Of a stretch of 64,000 nt of DNA, positions 1 through 10,372 are shown in pieces; position 1 is the first letter of the stretch, and each line of letters begins with the position of its first letter. This DNA comes from [Erwinia] mediterraneensis (GTDB lineage: Bacteria; Pseudomonadota; Gammaproteobacteria; Enterobacterales; Enterobacteriaceae). The stretch lies in contig NZ_LR026978.1 in assembly GCF_900604315.1 (NCBI RefSeq), positions 1,044,688 to 1,108,687 on the forward strand. Reading direction: 5' to 3'. The position numbers and the translations under genes are program-made. The notes beneath the pieces are model-generated. The model did no database searches. It worked only from the letters and a program-made list of their open reading frames with translations, and was not told the DNA's origin.

Positions 1-503
1 TGAGGATCATAACGGTCGGACAGCAGAGGCTCGCGCCACGCTTTAAAGCTGGCAGGCAGCAACGTCTGCAACAGCGGAATCGCACCATGGGTCATGGTGA
101 CCGGACAAAGGGTGCCCGCTTCCACCTGCGCATGCAGGATAAAGCGCGCCGCACGCGCCACCATAGCATTTTCGCGCACGTCGGGTTGCCAGCTGAGATT
201 ATGGAGGCGGTTAGCGCAGACGCCCTGCATCAGCAGATGCCAGGCCGGATGGAAGCGCACCTCATCAAGCCGTTCGCCCCGGCTGTCGTAACGCAGCAGT
301 TCAGGCGGCGCGGCATTGGCCAGACGGCCCAGCTCCAGGGATTCGGCGCTGCCGAGCTGTAACCCTACAGAGGCGAGCAGCTCGCGATCCCACCCGGCCC
401 CTTCACGCGCCACGGCTTCACACAGCGGCGTATCAGACAGGAACAGGTTGCTGTTGCTGAGCGGATAAGGTTGATTAAAAACGGTGTGGGTTGTCCAGGT
501 CAT
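1..503 (-). CDS. aidB: AidB, acyl-CoA dehydrogenase-like alkylation-response protein (5' part only)
   Basis: The first 167 codons run from an ATG at 503 off the left edge of the window, so the C-terminal two thirds are missing. The readable part starts MTWTTHTVFNQPYPLSNSNL and matches the helical N-terminal domain of E. coli AidB closely, including the ESLELGRLAN and VRFHPAWHLLMQ stretches. AidB is a flavin-containing acyl-CoA dehydrogenase homologue that binds DNA and belongs to the Ada adaptive response to alkylation in E. coli; its physiological substrate is uncertain. A GAGG Shine-Dalgarno lies just before the ATG. It follows rlmB on the same strand after 97 bases. Identification is firm, but completeness cannot be judged. 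Confidence 0.93.
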   Translation of the reverse strand, partial: MTWTTHTVFNQPYPLSNSNLFLSDTPLCEAVAREGAGWDRELLASVGLQLGSAESLELGRLANAAPPELLRYDSRGERLDEVRFHPAWHLLMQGVCANRLHNLSWQPDVRENAMVARAARFILHAQVEAGTLCPVTMTHGAIPLLQTLLPASFKAWREPLLSDRYDP

Positions 504-519
504 ATCCACTCCTCGGTTT

Positions 520-539
520 GCTCACTTAATTATGTGAGC
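520..539. promoter_or_regulatory. Inverted repeat upstream of aidB
   Basis: GCTCAC (520-525) and GTGAGC (534-539) form perfect 6-base arms around an A+T-only 8-base spacer, 17 bases before the aidB start codon. On the minus strand the spacer gives CATAAT, which could be a -10 hexamer, so the repeat may be an operator over the aidB promoter. No known regulator is assigned. Confidence 0.4.
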
Positions 540-575
540 GACGAGCAGATATGCCTGGCACAGCGGCAGTTTTGT

Positions 576-593
576 GCTGACGATCACGTCAGC
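576..593 (-). terminator. Hairpin after rlmB
   Basis: GCTGAC (576-581) pairs with GTCAGC (588-593) around a six-base loop, just downstream of the rlmB stop. No T-run follows on the minus strand, so this is at most a weak terminator or an mRNA 3' stabiliser at the end of the nsrR-rnr-rlmB unit. Confidence 0.35.
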
Positions 594-600
594 CCGCGCG

Positions 601-1335
601 TCAGGCGTTGCGCTGACGTACCGCTTCAAACAGACAGATGCCGGTTGCCACCGACACGTTGAGCGAGGAGACGCTGCCCGCCATGGGGATGCTGATTAAC
701 TCATCGCAATGTTCGCGCGTCAGACGGCGCATACCTTCTCCTTCAGCGCCCATCACCAGCGCCATGGCGCCGCGCATCTGGCTCTGATAGAGCGTATGGT
801 CCGCTTCGCCTGCAGTACCTACGATCCAGATATTATATTCCTGCAGCAGACGCATGGTACGCGCCAGATTGGTCACGCGAATCAGCGGCACGTTTTCCGC
901 TGCGCCGCTGGCCACTTTTTTGGCCGTGGCGTTGAGCGCAGCCGAGCGATCTTTCGGTACAATTACCGCATGCACGCCAGCGGCGTCGGCGCTACGCAGG
1001 CAGGCGCCCAGGTTATGCGGGTCAGTGACGCCATCGAGGATCAGCAGGAAAGGTTGTTCCAGCGCCGCGAGCAGATCCGGCAGATCGCCTTCCTGATATT
1101 GCCGTCCCGGCTTCACGCGCGCCACAATGCCCTGATGTACCGCGCCTTCTGAGGTGCTATCCAGCCACTGACGGGTAGCCAGCTGAATGACAATGCCCTG
1201 CGCTTCCAGTGCGGCAACCAGCGGTTGCAGACGACGGTCGTCACGTCCTTTTAAAATAAAGACTTCCTGAAAACGTTGGGGATCGCGTTCCAGCAGCGCC
1301 TGCACGGCGTGGATACCAAAAATTATTTCACTCAT
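601..1335 (-). CDS. rlmB: 23S rRNA (guanosine-2251-2'-O)-methyltransferase RlmB
   Basis: The 244-residue protein matches E. coli RlmB (243 residues) throughout. It is a SPOUT/TrmH-family enzyme: an N-terminal substrate-binding domain (about 1-75) precedes the trefoil-knot methyltransferase domain with the family motifs [21 protein letters not shown] (motif 1, near residue 100), VMGAEGEGM (motif 2) and [18 protein letters not shown] (motif 3). Using S-adenosylmethionine it methylates the ribose of G2251 in the peptidyl-transferase P loop. It lies 85 bases downstream of rnr on the same strand, the E. coli order nsrR-rnr-rlmB, and is probably cotranscribed. ATG start at 1335. Confidence 0.96.
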   Translation of the reverse strand: MSEIIFGIHAVQALLERDPQRFQEVFILKGRDDRRLQPLVAALEAQGIVIQLATRQWLDSTSEGAVHQGIVARVKPGRQYQEGDLPDLLAALEQPFLLILDGVTDPHNLGACLRSADAAGVHAVIVPKDRSAALNATAKKVASGAAENVPLIRVTNLARTMRLLQEYNIWIVGTAGEADHTLYQSQMRGAMALVMGAEGEGMRRLTREHCDELISIPMAGSVSSLNVSVATGICLFEAVRQRNA

Positions 1336-1373
1336 CGATCTGCTCAGTGTTTGGGAATGTAAAAAGTTCGGCT

Positions 1374-1404
1374 TGCTCCCCCGCTCACGCGGAGCGAGGG
1401 AGCA
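1374..1404 (-). other. Long hairpin between rnr and rlmB
   Basis: TGCTCCC (1374-1380) pairs with GGGAGCA (1398-1404). Inside, CGCTC (1382-1386) pairs with GAGCG (1392-1396), giving a 12-bp stem with one mismatch and a 5-base loop. A T-run sits about 8 bases beyond the stem on the minus strand, too far for a standard terminator. An RNA-processing or attenuation structure within the operon is more likely. Confidence 0.45.
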
Positions 1405-1420
1405 TGCGGCACGTCAGAGA

Positions 1421-3862
1421 TCAGGCCGTGCCGCTTTTCTTCGCGGCGCGTTTCGCTCTGGTGGCGGCGGCGATTTTACGGGTTTTTTCCGATGGGGTTT
1501 TACTTTTTTTCTTGCTCTGCGCATTGTCGGCGCTTTTCTTGCCGCCGCGGAAGGCAGCGTCTGGCTCAAAGTTAACGCTTTTCCCCATTTCACGCCGACG
1601 TTTAGGCGGCGCTTTTTTGCCATCACCACGCTTCGCTTTGTCGCGCGCGGTTTTCCCCTCGCCACGCGGTTTGCGCTGGCTGGAGATCAGGGCAAAGTCG
1701 ATTTTGCGCTCGTCCATATGCACTGCTTCAACCCGCACCTCTACCGCATCGCCCAGACGATAGGTACGTCCGCCCGATTCGCCAATCAGACGTTGCCCTA
1801 CCGCATCAAAGCGATAGTAGTCGTTATCCAGGGTCGCCACATGCACCAGACCATCAATAAACAGGTCGTTGAGGCGCACAAAGAAACCGAAGCCGGTGAC
1901 GCTGGAGATCACGCCGTTAAAGACGTTACCCACCTGATCCTGCATAAAGTCACACTTCAGCCAGTCCGCCACATCACGCGTCGCCTCATCAGCGCGGCGC
2001 TCGGTCATGGAGCAGTGCTGACCCAGCTGCAGCATTTGCGGCATCTCGTAGTGATAGCCGCCGGTCGGCGTGGTATTGCCTTTTACCTCGCCCTGCTCTT
2101 TCGCCAGCAGATATTTGATGGCGCGATGCAGCAGCAAATCGGGATAACGACGAATCGGCGAGGTAAAGTGCGCATAGGAGGCGAGCGCCAGGCCAAAGTG
2201 CCCGCGGTTCTCCGGATCATAGACAGCCTGCTTCATTGAGCGCAGCAGCATAGTTTGCAGCATCTCTGCATCGGGACGATCGGCAATCTGCGTCAACAGC
2301 TCAGCGTAATCCACCGGCTGCGGCTTAACGCCGCCGGAGAGGCTCAGCCCCAGCTCATTCAGCACGGTGCGGAAGCTGGTAATGCTGTCATCCCCGGGAC
2401 GATCGTGATCGCGGAACAATGCCGGCTCCTCATTCTTCTCGACAAAGCGGGCTGAGGCGATATTCGCCAGGATCATGCACTCTTCAATCAGCTTGTGCGC
2501 ATCATTACGTACCGTACGCTCCACGCGCTCAATACGACGTTCCGCGTTAAAAATAAATTTCGCTTCTTCCGTTTCAAAAGAGATGCCGCCGCGCTGTTCA
2601 CGCGCCTCTTCCAGCGCTTTGTACATACGATGCAGCTCTTCGAGCGGCTTTACCAGCGGCGCATACTGCTCACGCAGCTCGGCGTTGCCCTGCAGAATGT
2701 TCCACACTTTGGTGTAGGTCAGACGCGCATGGGAGTTCATCACCGCTTCGTAATGTTTAAAGCCAGTCAGCTTGCCTTTGGACGACACCGTCATTTCGCA
2801 CACCATACAGAGGCGGTCCACCTGCGGATTCAGTGAACAGAGACCATTGGAGAGCACTTCCGGCAGCATCGGCACCACCTGCGACGGGAAATAGACCGAG
2901 GTGCCACGCTGATGCGCTTCATTATCCAGCGGCGTGCCGGGACGCACATAGTAGCTGACATCCGCGATGGCTACCCATAAACGCCAGCCGCCGCCCCGTT
3001 TTTTCTCGCAGTACACCGCATCATCAAAGTCACGTGCATCTTCGCCATCGATGGTGACCAGCGGCAGCTCGCGCAGATCGATGCGCCCCTGTTTCGCCTC
3101 CTCTGGCACCTCTTCGCTCAGCGAAGCGACCTGTTGCTCCACTTCCGGCGGCCAGCTATGTGGGATTTCATGCGTGCGCAGCGCCATATCCACCGCCATG
3201 CTGGTGCCCATGTTGTCACCCAGCACTTCCGTTACCTTACCGATCGCTTTGGTACGACGCGTGGGCCGCTGCGTCAGCTCCACCACCACGACAAAGCCCA
3301 TGCGTGCATTCATCGTCTCTTCGGGGGGGATAAGAATATCGAAGCTTAAGCGGCTGTCGTCCGGGACGACAAAACCGACGCCCGCATCGGTAAAGTAACG
3401 GCCTACGATCTGGCTGTTACGCGGCTCCAGCACGCGCACCACGCGCGCTTCGCGGCGGCCTTTGCGATCCGCGCCCAATGGTTGCGCCAGAATTACATCG
3501 CCGTGCATGCACATTTTCATCTGCTCAGCAGAGAGGTAGAGGTCATCTTTCTGACCTTCCACGCGCAGGAAGCCGTAACCGTCACGGTGGCCAATCACCC
3601 GGCCACGCAGCAGATCCAGTCGCTCCGGCAGCGCGTAGCACTGACGACGGGTGAAGACCAGCTGTCCGTCGCGCTCCATCGCGCGCAGACGACGACGCAG
3701 CGCTTCCAGCTGCTCTTCATCGCTGAGATTCATCTCCTGCGCCAGATCTTCCCGGCTGGCGGGCTTTTCGCGTTTTTCTAAGTGAGCAAGGATAAACTCA
3801 CGGCTCGGAATGGGATTTTCGTATTTTTCAGCTTCTCGTTCCTGAAAAGGATCATTTGACAT
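1421..3862 (-). CDS. rnr: Ribonuclease R
   Basis: This is a 3'-to-5' processive exoribonuclease of the RNB/RNase II family that degrades structured RNA and takes part in trans-translation and rRNA quality control. With the ATG at 3862 ([20 protein letters not shown]) the protein is 813 residues, the E. coli length. That start has GAGGAA in front; an upstream in-frame ATG at 3886 overlaps nsrR and lacks family support. The order is an HTH/cold-shock N terminus (about 1-240), the RNB catalytic domain with the metal-binding stretch [16 protein letters not shown] near 270-290, an S1 domain (about 640-725), and a Lys/Arg/Ala-rich tail that interacts with tmRNA-SmpB in E. coli. Confidence 0.97.
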   Translation of the reverse strand: MSNDPFQEREAEKYENPIPSREFILAHLEKREKPASREDLAQEMNLSDEEQLEALRRRLRAMERDGQLVFTRRQCYALPERLDLLRGRVIGHRDGYGFLRVEGQKDDLYLSAEQMKMCMHGDVILAQPLGADRKGRREARVVRVLEPRNSQIVGRYFTDAGVGFVVPDDSRLSFDILIPPEETMNARMGFVVVVELTQRPTRRTKAIGKVTEVLGDNMGTSMAVDMALRTHEIPHSWPPEVEQQVASLSEEVPEEAKQGRIDLRELPLVTIDGEDARDFDDAVYCEKKRGGGWRLWVAIADVSYYVRPGTPLDNEAHQRGTSVYFPSQVVPMLPEVLSNGLCSLNPQVDRLCMVCEMTVSSKGKLTGFKHYEAVMNSHARLTYTKVWNILQGNAELREQYAPLVKPLEELHRMYKALEEAREQRGGISFETEEAKFIFNAERRIERVERTVRNDAHKLIEECMILANIASARFVEKNEEPALFRDHDRPGDDSITSFRTVLNELGLSLSGGVKPQPVDYAELLTQIADRPDAEMLQTMLLRSMKQAVYDPENRGHFGLALASYAHFTSPIRRYPDLLLHRAIKYLLAKEQGEVKGNTTPTGGYHYEMPQMLQLGQHCSMTERRADEATRDVADWLKCDFMQDQVGNVFNGVISSVTGFGFFVRLNDLFIDGLVHVATLDNDYYRFDAVGQRLIGESGGRTYRLGDAVEVRVEAVHMDERKIDFALISSQRKPRGEGKTARDKAKRGDGKKAPPKRRREMGKSVNFEPDAAFRGGKKSADNAQSKKKSKTPSEKTRKIAAATRAKRAAKKSGTA

Positions 3863-3878
3863 AGCGGTTCCTCCGATG

Positions 3879-4322
3879 TCATTCATGTGTCATTGTCACC
3901 GGCGGTTCAGACAATAAAAGGTGATACAAAGGCTCGTTGCCTTTCACTAAGTCTGCCAGCGTGTATTTGTCCAGCTCCTGCAAGAAAAGCTGCACAGCAT
4001 CATTCAATACTTTTCGTAAGCGACAGGCTGGCGTGATATGGCAACCTGCGCAATCAACTAATTGTAGCGGCTCCATTTTACGTACGACGTCGCCGATGAC
4101 GATTTTGTCTGCATCCATCCCTAAACGGATGCCGCCGTTTTTGCCGCGCGTTGCCGCTACAAAGCCCGCCCGGCTCAGTTGGTTAATGATTTTCACCATA
4201 TGGTTACGCGAAATGCCGTACTTTGCGCTTACTTCAGTAATATTGGTCTGGCGCCCCGGTGGCAGGGTCGCCATAAAAATCAACGCGCGTAAGCCGTAAT
4301 CGGTAAAACTTGTCAGCTGCAC
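3879..4322 (-). CDS. nsrR: NsrR, nitric-oxide-sensing Rrf2-family repressor
   Basis: The 147-residue protein has an Rrf2 winged helix (about 1-75), with recognition region [17 protein letters not shown], followed by the iron-sulfur loop. It represses hmp and other nitrosative-stress genes until nitric oxide attacks its [2Fe-2S] cluster. The cluster cysteines are C91, C94 and C100 ([13 protein letters not shown]). E. coli NsrR has C91, C96 and C102, so the first loop is two residues shorter here. The C terminus is about eight residues longer than in E. coli. The start is GTG at 4322, as in E. coli, preceded by GAGG. It is the first gene of the nsrR-rnr-rlmB unit. Confidence 0.95.
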   Translation of the reverse strand: MQLTSFTDYGLRALIFMATLPPGRQTNITEVSAKYGISRNHMVKIINQLSRAGFVAATRGKNGGIRLGMDADKIVIGDVVRKMEPLQLVDCAGCHITPACRLRKVLNDAVQLFLQELDKYTLADLVKGNEPLYHLLLSEPPVTMTHE

Positions 4323-4471
4323 ACATACCTCAGTGAATCAGTAAAAAGGATTTTCAACGGATCCTTCGCGTTGCGTTAACAGATGATAAACCAGTGCATT
4401 GCTGCGGGTCTGTTTTTTTCAGGTAAGTCGTGAAGTTGAAACAGAAAGGCGGGATAAATGAAGCCAGCGGG

Positions 4472-4503
4472 CAAAAAAACAGAGGCCGGACAGTGTCCGG
4501 CCT
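4472..4503 (-). terminator. Rho-independent terminator of purA
   Basis: On the minus strand a G+C-rich stem (GGCCGGACA pairing with TGTCCGGCC) just after the purA stop is followed by CTCTG and a seven-T run. This separates purA from nsrR. Confidence 0.85.
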
Positions 4504-4510
4504 GGGTCGA

Positions 4511-5830
<1,320 letters not shown>

Positions 5831-5840
5831 TTAAAAATGG

Positions 5841-5869
5841 ATTCTACCATCTGACTTTTACACTTTCAG
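5841..5869 (-). promoter_or_regulatory. purA promoter
   Basis: Read on the minus strand, CTGAAA (-35, 5864-5869) and TAGAAT (-10, 5841-5846) are separated by exactly 17 bases. They lie 32 bases before the purA ATG at 5809, so the leader would be about 25 bases. Confidence 0.65.
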
Positions 5870-5875
5870 CACTTT

Positions 5876-5891
5876 TAGCATACGATTGCGC
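5876..5891 (-). promoter_or_regulatory. PurR-like operator upstream of purA
   Basis: The minus-strand sequence GCGCAATCGTATGCTA keeps the PurR core (GCAA, CG and TGC of consensus ACGCAAACGTTTGCGT), 11 of 16 positions by eye. It begins six bases upstream of the -35 hexamer. E. coli purA is PurR-repressed, so the site fits. It has not been scored against a matrix. Confidence 0.5.
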
Positions 5892-5978
5892 GCTTTTTTG
5901 CCTGGGTTTTGATCAATACAACATATGGGGGAAAGCGCACTGCCCAGACACAATTTGTTACGTCAGCCCTGACGTCGT

Positions 5979-6176
5979 TTACTGCCCGTGTACGCTCAGC
6001 ATGTAATAGATCACGACTCCGGCAACGACCAGGCCGCCGCCAAAGCGATGCAACAGGCGATCGGGGAGTTGCGCCATCGACAGGATCATGCGCCGCCAGA
6101 GACGGGGTAAAAACATCGGTCCAAGCCCTTCCAGCACCAGTACCAACGCCAGTGCCATCCAGATGGTGTTATTCAT
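5979..6176 (-). CDS. yjeT: YjeT, small inner-membrane protein (DUF2065)
   Basis: With the ATG at 6176 (MNNTIWMALALVLVLEGLGP) the protein is 65 residues, the same as E. coli YjeT. An in-frame start 33 bases upstream falls inside the hflC terminator and lacks family support. It has two hydrophobic segments (about 4-22 and 45-60) flanking a basic Arg-rich loop, and the conserved RFGGGLVVAGVVIYYML block. Function is unknown. It sits between the hfq-hflXKC operon and purA as in E. coli. Confidence 0.9.
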   Translation of the reverse strand: MNNTIWMALALVLVLEGLGPMFLPRLWRRMILSMAQLPDRLLHRFGGGLVVAGVVIYYMLSVHGQ

Positions 6177-6186
6177 TCTGTTATTC

Positions 6187-6220
6187 CAAAAAAAACGGGC
6201 CAACATCATTGTCGGCCCGT
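6187..6220 (-). terminator. Rho-independent terminator after hflC
   Basis: On the minus strand ACGGGCC pairs with GGCCCGT around a 12-base loop and is followed directly by a run of about eight T residues. It ends the hfq-hflX-hflK-hflC transcription unit, 16 bases after the hflC stop. Confidence 0.88.
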
Positions 6221-6236
6221 AGTTTATAGCACTTTC

Positions 6237-7241
6237 TTAGCGTGTTGCGTTAGAAGGCGTCTTCATGTAACGGAAGAAATCGCTGTCCGGGCTCAATACC
6301 ATCACATCCTGGTTGTTATTGAAGCTAGTTTCATAAGCACGCAGGCTACGGATAAAGGCGTAGAAGTCAGGATCCTGGCTGAATGCATCGGCAAACAGTT
6401 TCGCCGCGCCTGCATCACCGTCACCACGCGTAATCAGTGCCTGACGCTGAGCTTCAGCCAGCGTGCGGGTGACCTGATAATCCGCCTGCGCACGCAGTTT
6501 TTCCGCCTCTTCCTGACCCTGTGAACGCTGGCTACGCGCAACCGCTTCACGCTCAGCGCGCATACGGTTGTAGATAGCATCGGAGACTTCCGCTGGCAGG
6601 TTGATCTGCTTGATACGCACATCCACCACCTGAATGCCTAACGCCGCCATACTGTTCGGATTGATAGCCGGCTCGTTGCTGTTGGTCTCACGCTCAACAC
6701 GTGCGGCCGCACTGGCAATGGCATCATCTGCAGCAGGCGTCTGCACTTCATCGTCGCTGCCTGCGCTACCAGTATTCAGCGCATCGCGCACATCGGTAGT
6801 CAGACGGCCGCGGGAATCGGTAACAATATCCTTCACGTCAAGACGCCCCATCTCAGAACGCAGACGGTCGCTGAACTTACGTTTCAGCAGCACTTCTGCC
6901 TGCGAGATATCACCGCCGCCGGTTGCCAGGTAGTAACGGCTGAAATCGCTGATACGCCACTTGATATACGAGTCGACAATCAGGTCTTTCTTCTCTTTGG
7001 TTACAAAGCGATCCGCCTGGTTATCCATAGTCTGGATACGCGCATCAAGGCTTTTCACTGTTTCAATAAAGGGCACCTTAAAATGCAGGCCCGGCGCATA
7101 AATCTGCGGCTTGTTGTCGTTATCACGCAGTACTTTGCCAAAGCGCAGCACAATGCCGCGTTGACCTTCCTGTACCACAAACAGTGATGCATACAGTGCT
7201 ACCAGCACGAACACGCCTGATACTATGATTGACTTACGCAT
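6237..7241 (-). CDS. hflC: HflC, FtsH protease modulator
   Basis: HflC is a SPFH/band-7 protein that assembles with HflK into a large periplasmic cage around FtsH and modulates membrane-protein degradation (and lambda CII stability in E. coli). The 334-residue protein has an N-terminal membrane anchor (about 5-23), then the band-7 domain (VVQEGQRGIVLRFGKVLRDN onward) and a long helical region rich in Glu, Ala and Arg. It begins three bases after hflK stops, indicating translational coupling. Length matches E. coli HflC. Confidence 0.97.
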   Translation of the reverse strand: MRKSIIVSGVFVLVALYASLFVVQEGQRGIVLRFGKVLRDNDNKPQIYAPGLHFKVPFIETVKSLDARIQTMDNQADRFVTKEKKDLIVDSYIKWRISDFSRYYLATGGGDISQAEVLLKRKFSDRLRSEMGRLDVKDIVTDSRGRLTTDVRDALNTGSAGSDDEVQTPAADDAIASAAARVERETNSNEPAINPNSMAALGIQVVDVRIKQINLPAEVSDAIYNRMRAEREAVARSQRSQGQEEAEKLRAQADYQVTRTLAEAQRQALITRGDGDAGAAKLFADAFSQDPDFYAFIRSLRAYETSFNNNQDVMVLSPDSDFFRYMKTPSNATR

Positions 7242-7244
7242 CGA

Positions 7245-8486
7245 TTACTCTCTCCCTTCGCGCTGGGTATCGTTGCGTAGCGCATTCGCACGACGCTGAT
7301 CCATGATGCTGGCTGGATTGTATGATGAGCTGCTGTTACGGCTGGCGCTGTTACCGCTCTCCGTCGGCAGCTTCAGCAGACCAGCGCCCTGCTGATCGTT
7401 GCTGCTGCCCGTTGACTGCGCGCTACGCATCAGTTGATCCAACGGCAGCACCATCAGGTTATTGCCACGATCGTTGACCAGCACTTTACGGGTATTACTG
7501 AGCACACGCTCCATGGTTTCGATATAGAGACGCTCTTTGGTGATTTCCGGTGCGGCTTTATATTCCGGCAGAAGTTTGGCAAAACGCGCCACTTCACCCT
7601 GCGCTTCCAGTACGGTGCGCTCTTTATAAGCACGCGCCTCTTCCAGAATACGCTGCGCCTGACCATTCGCGCGCGGCTGCACTTCGTTCGCATAGGCTTC
7701 CGCCTCACGCACATACTGCTCACGGTTTTCCCGTGCGGCAATCGCATCGTCAAACGCCGCTTTTACCTCTTCCGGAGGCCGCGCCGCCTGGAAGTTGACG
7801 TCCAGTACGGTAATCCCCATGTTGTAAGGACGAATGGTCTCTTCGATCTCACGCTGGGTTTCACTACGTACCACAGTACGCCCTTCGGTCAGGATACGAT
7901 CCATAGTGGAACGCCCGATAACACCACGCAGGGCGCTGTCAGTGGCCTGACGCAGGCTATCGTCCGCGCTGGTAACCGCATAGAGATAATGTTCAGGATC
8001 AGTCACGCGATACTGCACGTTCATTTCAACGCGCACGACGTTTTCGTCAGAAGTGAGCATGACGCCGGACGCAGCAAGCTCGCGCACCGCTTCCACGTTC
8101 ACCGCTCGCACCTGATCAATAAAGGTGGGTTTCCAGTTCAGACCGGGTTCAACCAGATGGCTGAACTTGCCGAAACGGGTAACTACGCCGCGCTCAGCTT
8201 CCTTAATGGTGTAGAAACCGCTGGCAGCCCAGATCACCACAGCAGCGACCGCCACGATGCCAATCAGTTTGCCACCGTTACCAGGTCCGCGCGGGTTATT
8301 ATTATCGCTCTGTTTGCCACCGCCCAGTCCACCAAGCTTTTTGCTCAGCTTACGGAAGATATCATCCAGATCAGGAGGTCCCTGGTCACGCCCCCCTTTA
8401 TTTCCCCCAGAGTTGCTGCCTTGATTATTGCTGCTTCCCCACGGGTCGCGGTCCTGTCCGTTATTACCGGGCTGATTCCACGCCAT
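7245..8486 (-). CDS. hflK: HflK, FtsH protease modulator
   Basis: HflK is the partner of HflC. The 413-residue protein starts with a Gly/Asn/Asp-rich cytoplasmic tail (about 1-75, WNQPGNNGQDRDPWGSSN) with repeated Gly-Gly-Lys. One transmembrane segment follows (about 78-98), then the SPFH domain beginning at GVVTRFGKFSHLVEPGLNWK, coiled-coil helices, and a Ser/Asn-rich C terminus. E. coli HflK is 419 residues. It is 117 bases downstream of hflX and directly upstream of hflC. Confidence 0.97.
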   Translation of the reverse strand: MAWNQPGNNGQDRDPWGSSNNQGSNSGGNKGGRDQGPPDLDDIFRKLSKKLGGLGGGKQSDNNNPRGPGNGGKLIGIVAVAAVVIWAASGFYTIKEAERGVVTRFGKFSHLVEPGLNWKPTFIDQVRAVNVEAVRELAASGVMLTSDENVVRVEMNVQYRVTDPEHYLYAVTSADDSLRQATDSALRGVIGRSTMDRILTEGRTVVRSETQREIEETIRPYNMGITVLDVNFQAARPPEEVKAAFDDAIAARENREQYVREAEAYANEVQPRANGQAQRILEEARAYKERTVLEAQGEVARFAKLLPEYKAAPEITKERLYIETMERVLSNTRKVLVNDRGNNLMVLPLDQLMRSAQSTGSSNDQQGAGLLKLPTESGNSASRNSSSSYNPASIMDQRRANALRNDTQREGRE

Positions 8487-8603
8487 GTTTATACTCCATT
8501 TATTGTATGTGCGGTGATACCCTTCGGATTCCCGCTGGCAGCTGTGTTGGCGGTATTCACTGCCAGCGGAAAGTCCTTCAGGTAAATGCGTTCGGGCAAC
8601 AAA

Positions 8604-9884
8604 TTAAACAATATAATCAATCAATGATGGCTCCTGCTTGCACAGACGTCGCCAGTCAACCATCGGCATACGCACCTGCAAGCACAGCTTACCGTCGTCT
8701 TCATTCCACTCTTTTTCAATCGCCTGTAACTGATAAAAACGGCTACGCAAACGGCCTGCTTCCGGCGGCAGGCTGAGTTCAAACTGGGCAATTTCCCCTG
8801 CCAGGCGCTCAGAAAGAGCCTGCCAGAGTAAAGGAATACCCGCACCGGTCTGCGCAGAAAGCCAGACGCGAATCGGGAGATTCTCTTCATTACGATCGAT
8901 ACGCGGCTCAAAGCCTTCCAGCATATCGATTTTGTTCATCACCAGCAGCGTCGGGATCTCATCCGCTTCAATCTCCTCCAGCACGCTGTTAACCGCCTCG
9001 ATATTATCATTGGCACGCACATCCGCGGCATCGATAATATGCAGTAGCAAGGCCGCCTGACGCGTCTCCTGCAAGGTTGCTTTAAACGCCGCCACCAGAT
9101 CGTGTGGCAGATGACGGATAAAACCTACAGTATCCGCCAGCACTACCTCGCCCACATCAGCTACGTTCAGACGACGCAACGTGGGATCCAGGGTCGCAAA
9201 AAGCTGATCCGCCGCATAGACGTTAGCGGAAGTAATGGTATTAAACAGGGTGGATTTACCGGCGTTGGTATAGCCCACCAGCGAAACTGTTGGCACATCC
9301 GCTTTGGCGCGCGCTTGTCTGCCCTGCTCGCGCTGTTTTTCAACGCGCTCAAGCCGGGAGAGAATCTGGCTGATTCGGTTACGTAACAAACGACGGTCAG
9401 TTTCCAGCTGCGTTTCACCCGGGCCGCGCAGGCCGATACCGCCTTTCTGACGTTCAAGGTGAGTCCATCCGCGTACCAGGCGGGTCGCAAGATGGCGCAA
9501 CTGTGCCAGCTCGACCTGCAGTTTACCCTCATGGGTACGGGCGCGCTGGGCAAAGATATCAAGAATTAAGCCCGTGCGGTCGATGACACGACATTCGCAC
9601 AGACGCTCGAGATTGCGTTCCTGAGCAGGGGTTAAGGCATGATCGAATAAAACGACCGATGCACCACTCGACTTTACCGCATCGGCAATTTCAGCTGCCT
9701 TTCCTTCACCGACAAAATATTTGGGATGGGGCGCTTTACGGCTGCCCGTAATCACTTGCAGCGCTTCAACGCCTGCGGAAGAAACCAGCGTTTCAAATTC
9801 CTGCAGGTCTTCCATCTCTTTGTCTTGGGAGAACCAGATGTGTACCAGTACGGCCTGCTCACCGGCATCATAACGGTCAAACAA
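8604..9884 (-). CDS. hflX: HflX, ribosome-associated GTPase
   Basis: HflX is a GTPase that binds the 50S subunit and rescues or splits stalled ribosomes, especially after heat stress. The 426-residue protein has an N-terminal HflX domain (about 1-195) with the conserved [19 protein letters not shown] (147-165). The G domain follows: G1 GYTNAGKS (204-211), G3 DTVG (251-254) and G4 NKID near 310. The start is TTG at 9884, as in E. coli hflX, giving [10 protein letters not shown]. It is in the hfq operon, 76 bases after hfq. Confidence 0.97.
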   Translation of the reverse strand: MFDRYDAGEQAVLVHIWFSQDKEMEDLQEFETLVSSAGVEALQVITGSRKAPHPKYFVGEGKAAEIADAVKSSGASVVLFDHALTPAQERNLERLCECRVIDRTGLILDIFAQRARTHEGKLQVELAQLRHLATRLVRGWTHLERQKGGIGLRGPGETQLETDRRLLRNRISQILSRLERVEKQREQGRQARAKADVPTVSLVGYTNAGKSTLFNTITSANVYAADQLFATLDPTLRRLNVADVGEVVLADTVGFIRHLPHDLVAAFKATLQETRQAALLLHIIDAADVRANDNIEAVNSVLEEIEADEIPTLLVMNKIDMLEGFEPRIDRNEENLPIRVWLSAQTGAGIPLLWQALSERLAGEIAQFELSLPPEAGRLRSRFYQLQAIEKEWNEDDGKLCLQVRMPMVDWRRLCKQEPSLIDYIV

Positions 9885-9960
9885 GCTATAACCTCGCTAA
9901 AATAAAATACCAGGACAGGAAAACGTTCGCGCCTCCCGGCCCTGGATTTACGGCAACGCC

Positions 9961-10272
9961 TTACTCTGCGCTATCACCGTCTTGTTGTGGCTGCGACTGC
10001 GCGGCCTGATTACTACCACCATGGTGGTAATTGCTTCCGCCGCCACCTGCATTATTGCTGTGGTGTGACACCGGGCGGGACGGGACCACGGTTGAGATAG
10101 CATGCTTATATACCATCTGGCTGACCGTGTTTTTCAACAAAATCACGAACTGATCAAAAGATTCAATCTGACCTTGCAGCTTAATACCATTCACCAAATA
10201 AATCGAAACCGGAACACGTTCACGACGCAATGCGTTCAAAAACGGGTCTTGTAATGATTGCCCCTTAGCCAT
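9961..10272 (-). CDS. hfq: Hfq RNA chaperone
   Basis: Hfq is a hexameric Sm-like protein that pairs small RNAs with mRNAs. The 103-residue protein has the Sm core (about 7-66) with Sm1 [20 protein letters not shown] and the YKHAIS Sm2 motif. A flexible His/Gly/Ser/Asn-rich C-terminal tail ends in acidic residues (DGDSAE), as needed for RNA release in E. coli. It lies 100 bases downstream of miaA in the conserved miaA-hfq-hflX order. Confidence 0.98.
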   Translation of the reverse strand: MAKGQSLQDPFLNALRRERVPVSIYLVNGIKLQGQIESFDQFVILLKNTVSQMVYKHAISTVVPSRPVSHHSNNAGGGGSNYHHGGSNQAAQSQPQQDGDSAE

Positions 10273-10372
10273 TCTATCTTTTCCTTATATGCTTGTTGTT
10301 TGTTACTGAGAACCGATGGTTCTGAAAAACTGCGTAAAAATTTGCGCACGATAACGGATCAATTGTACACAA

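Noticed and set aside
518..531. Minus-strand AATTAAGTGAGCAA resembling the Ada A-box/B-box (AAT...GCAA) upstream of aidB
   Set aside because: It ends only 14 bases before the aidB start codon, too close for an activator site; spacing between AAT and GCAA is also one base longer than usual.
10014..10029. Perfect 16-base palindrome TACCACCATGGTGGTA in the 3' part of hfq
   Set aside because: It falls in codons for the His/Gly-rich tail and has no loop; chance codon pairing is the simplest explanation.
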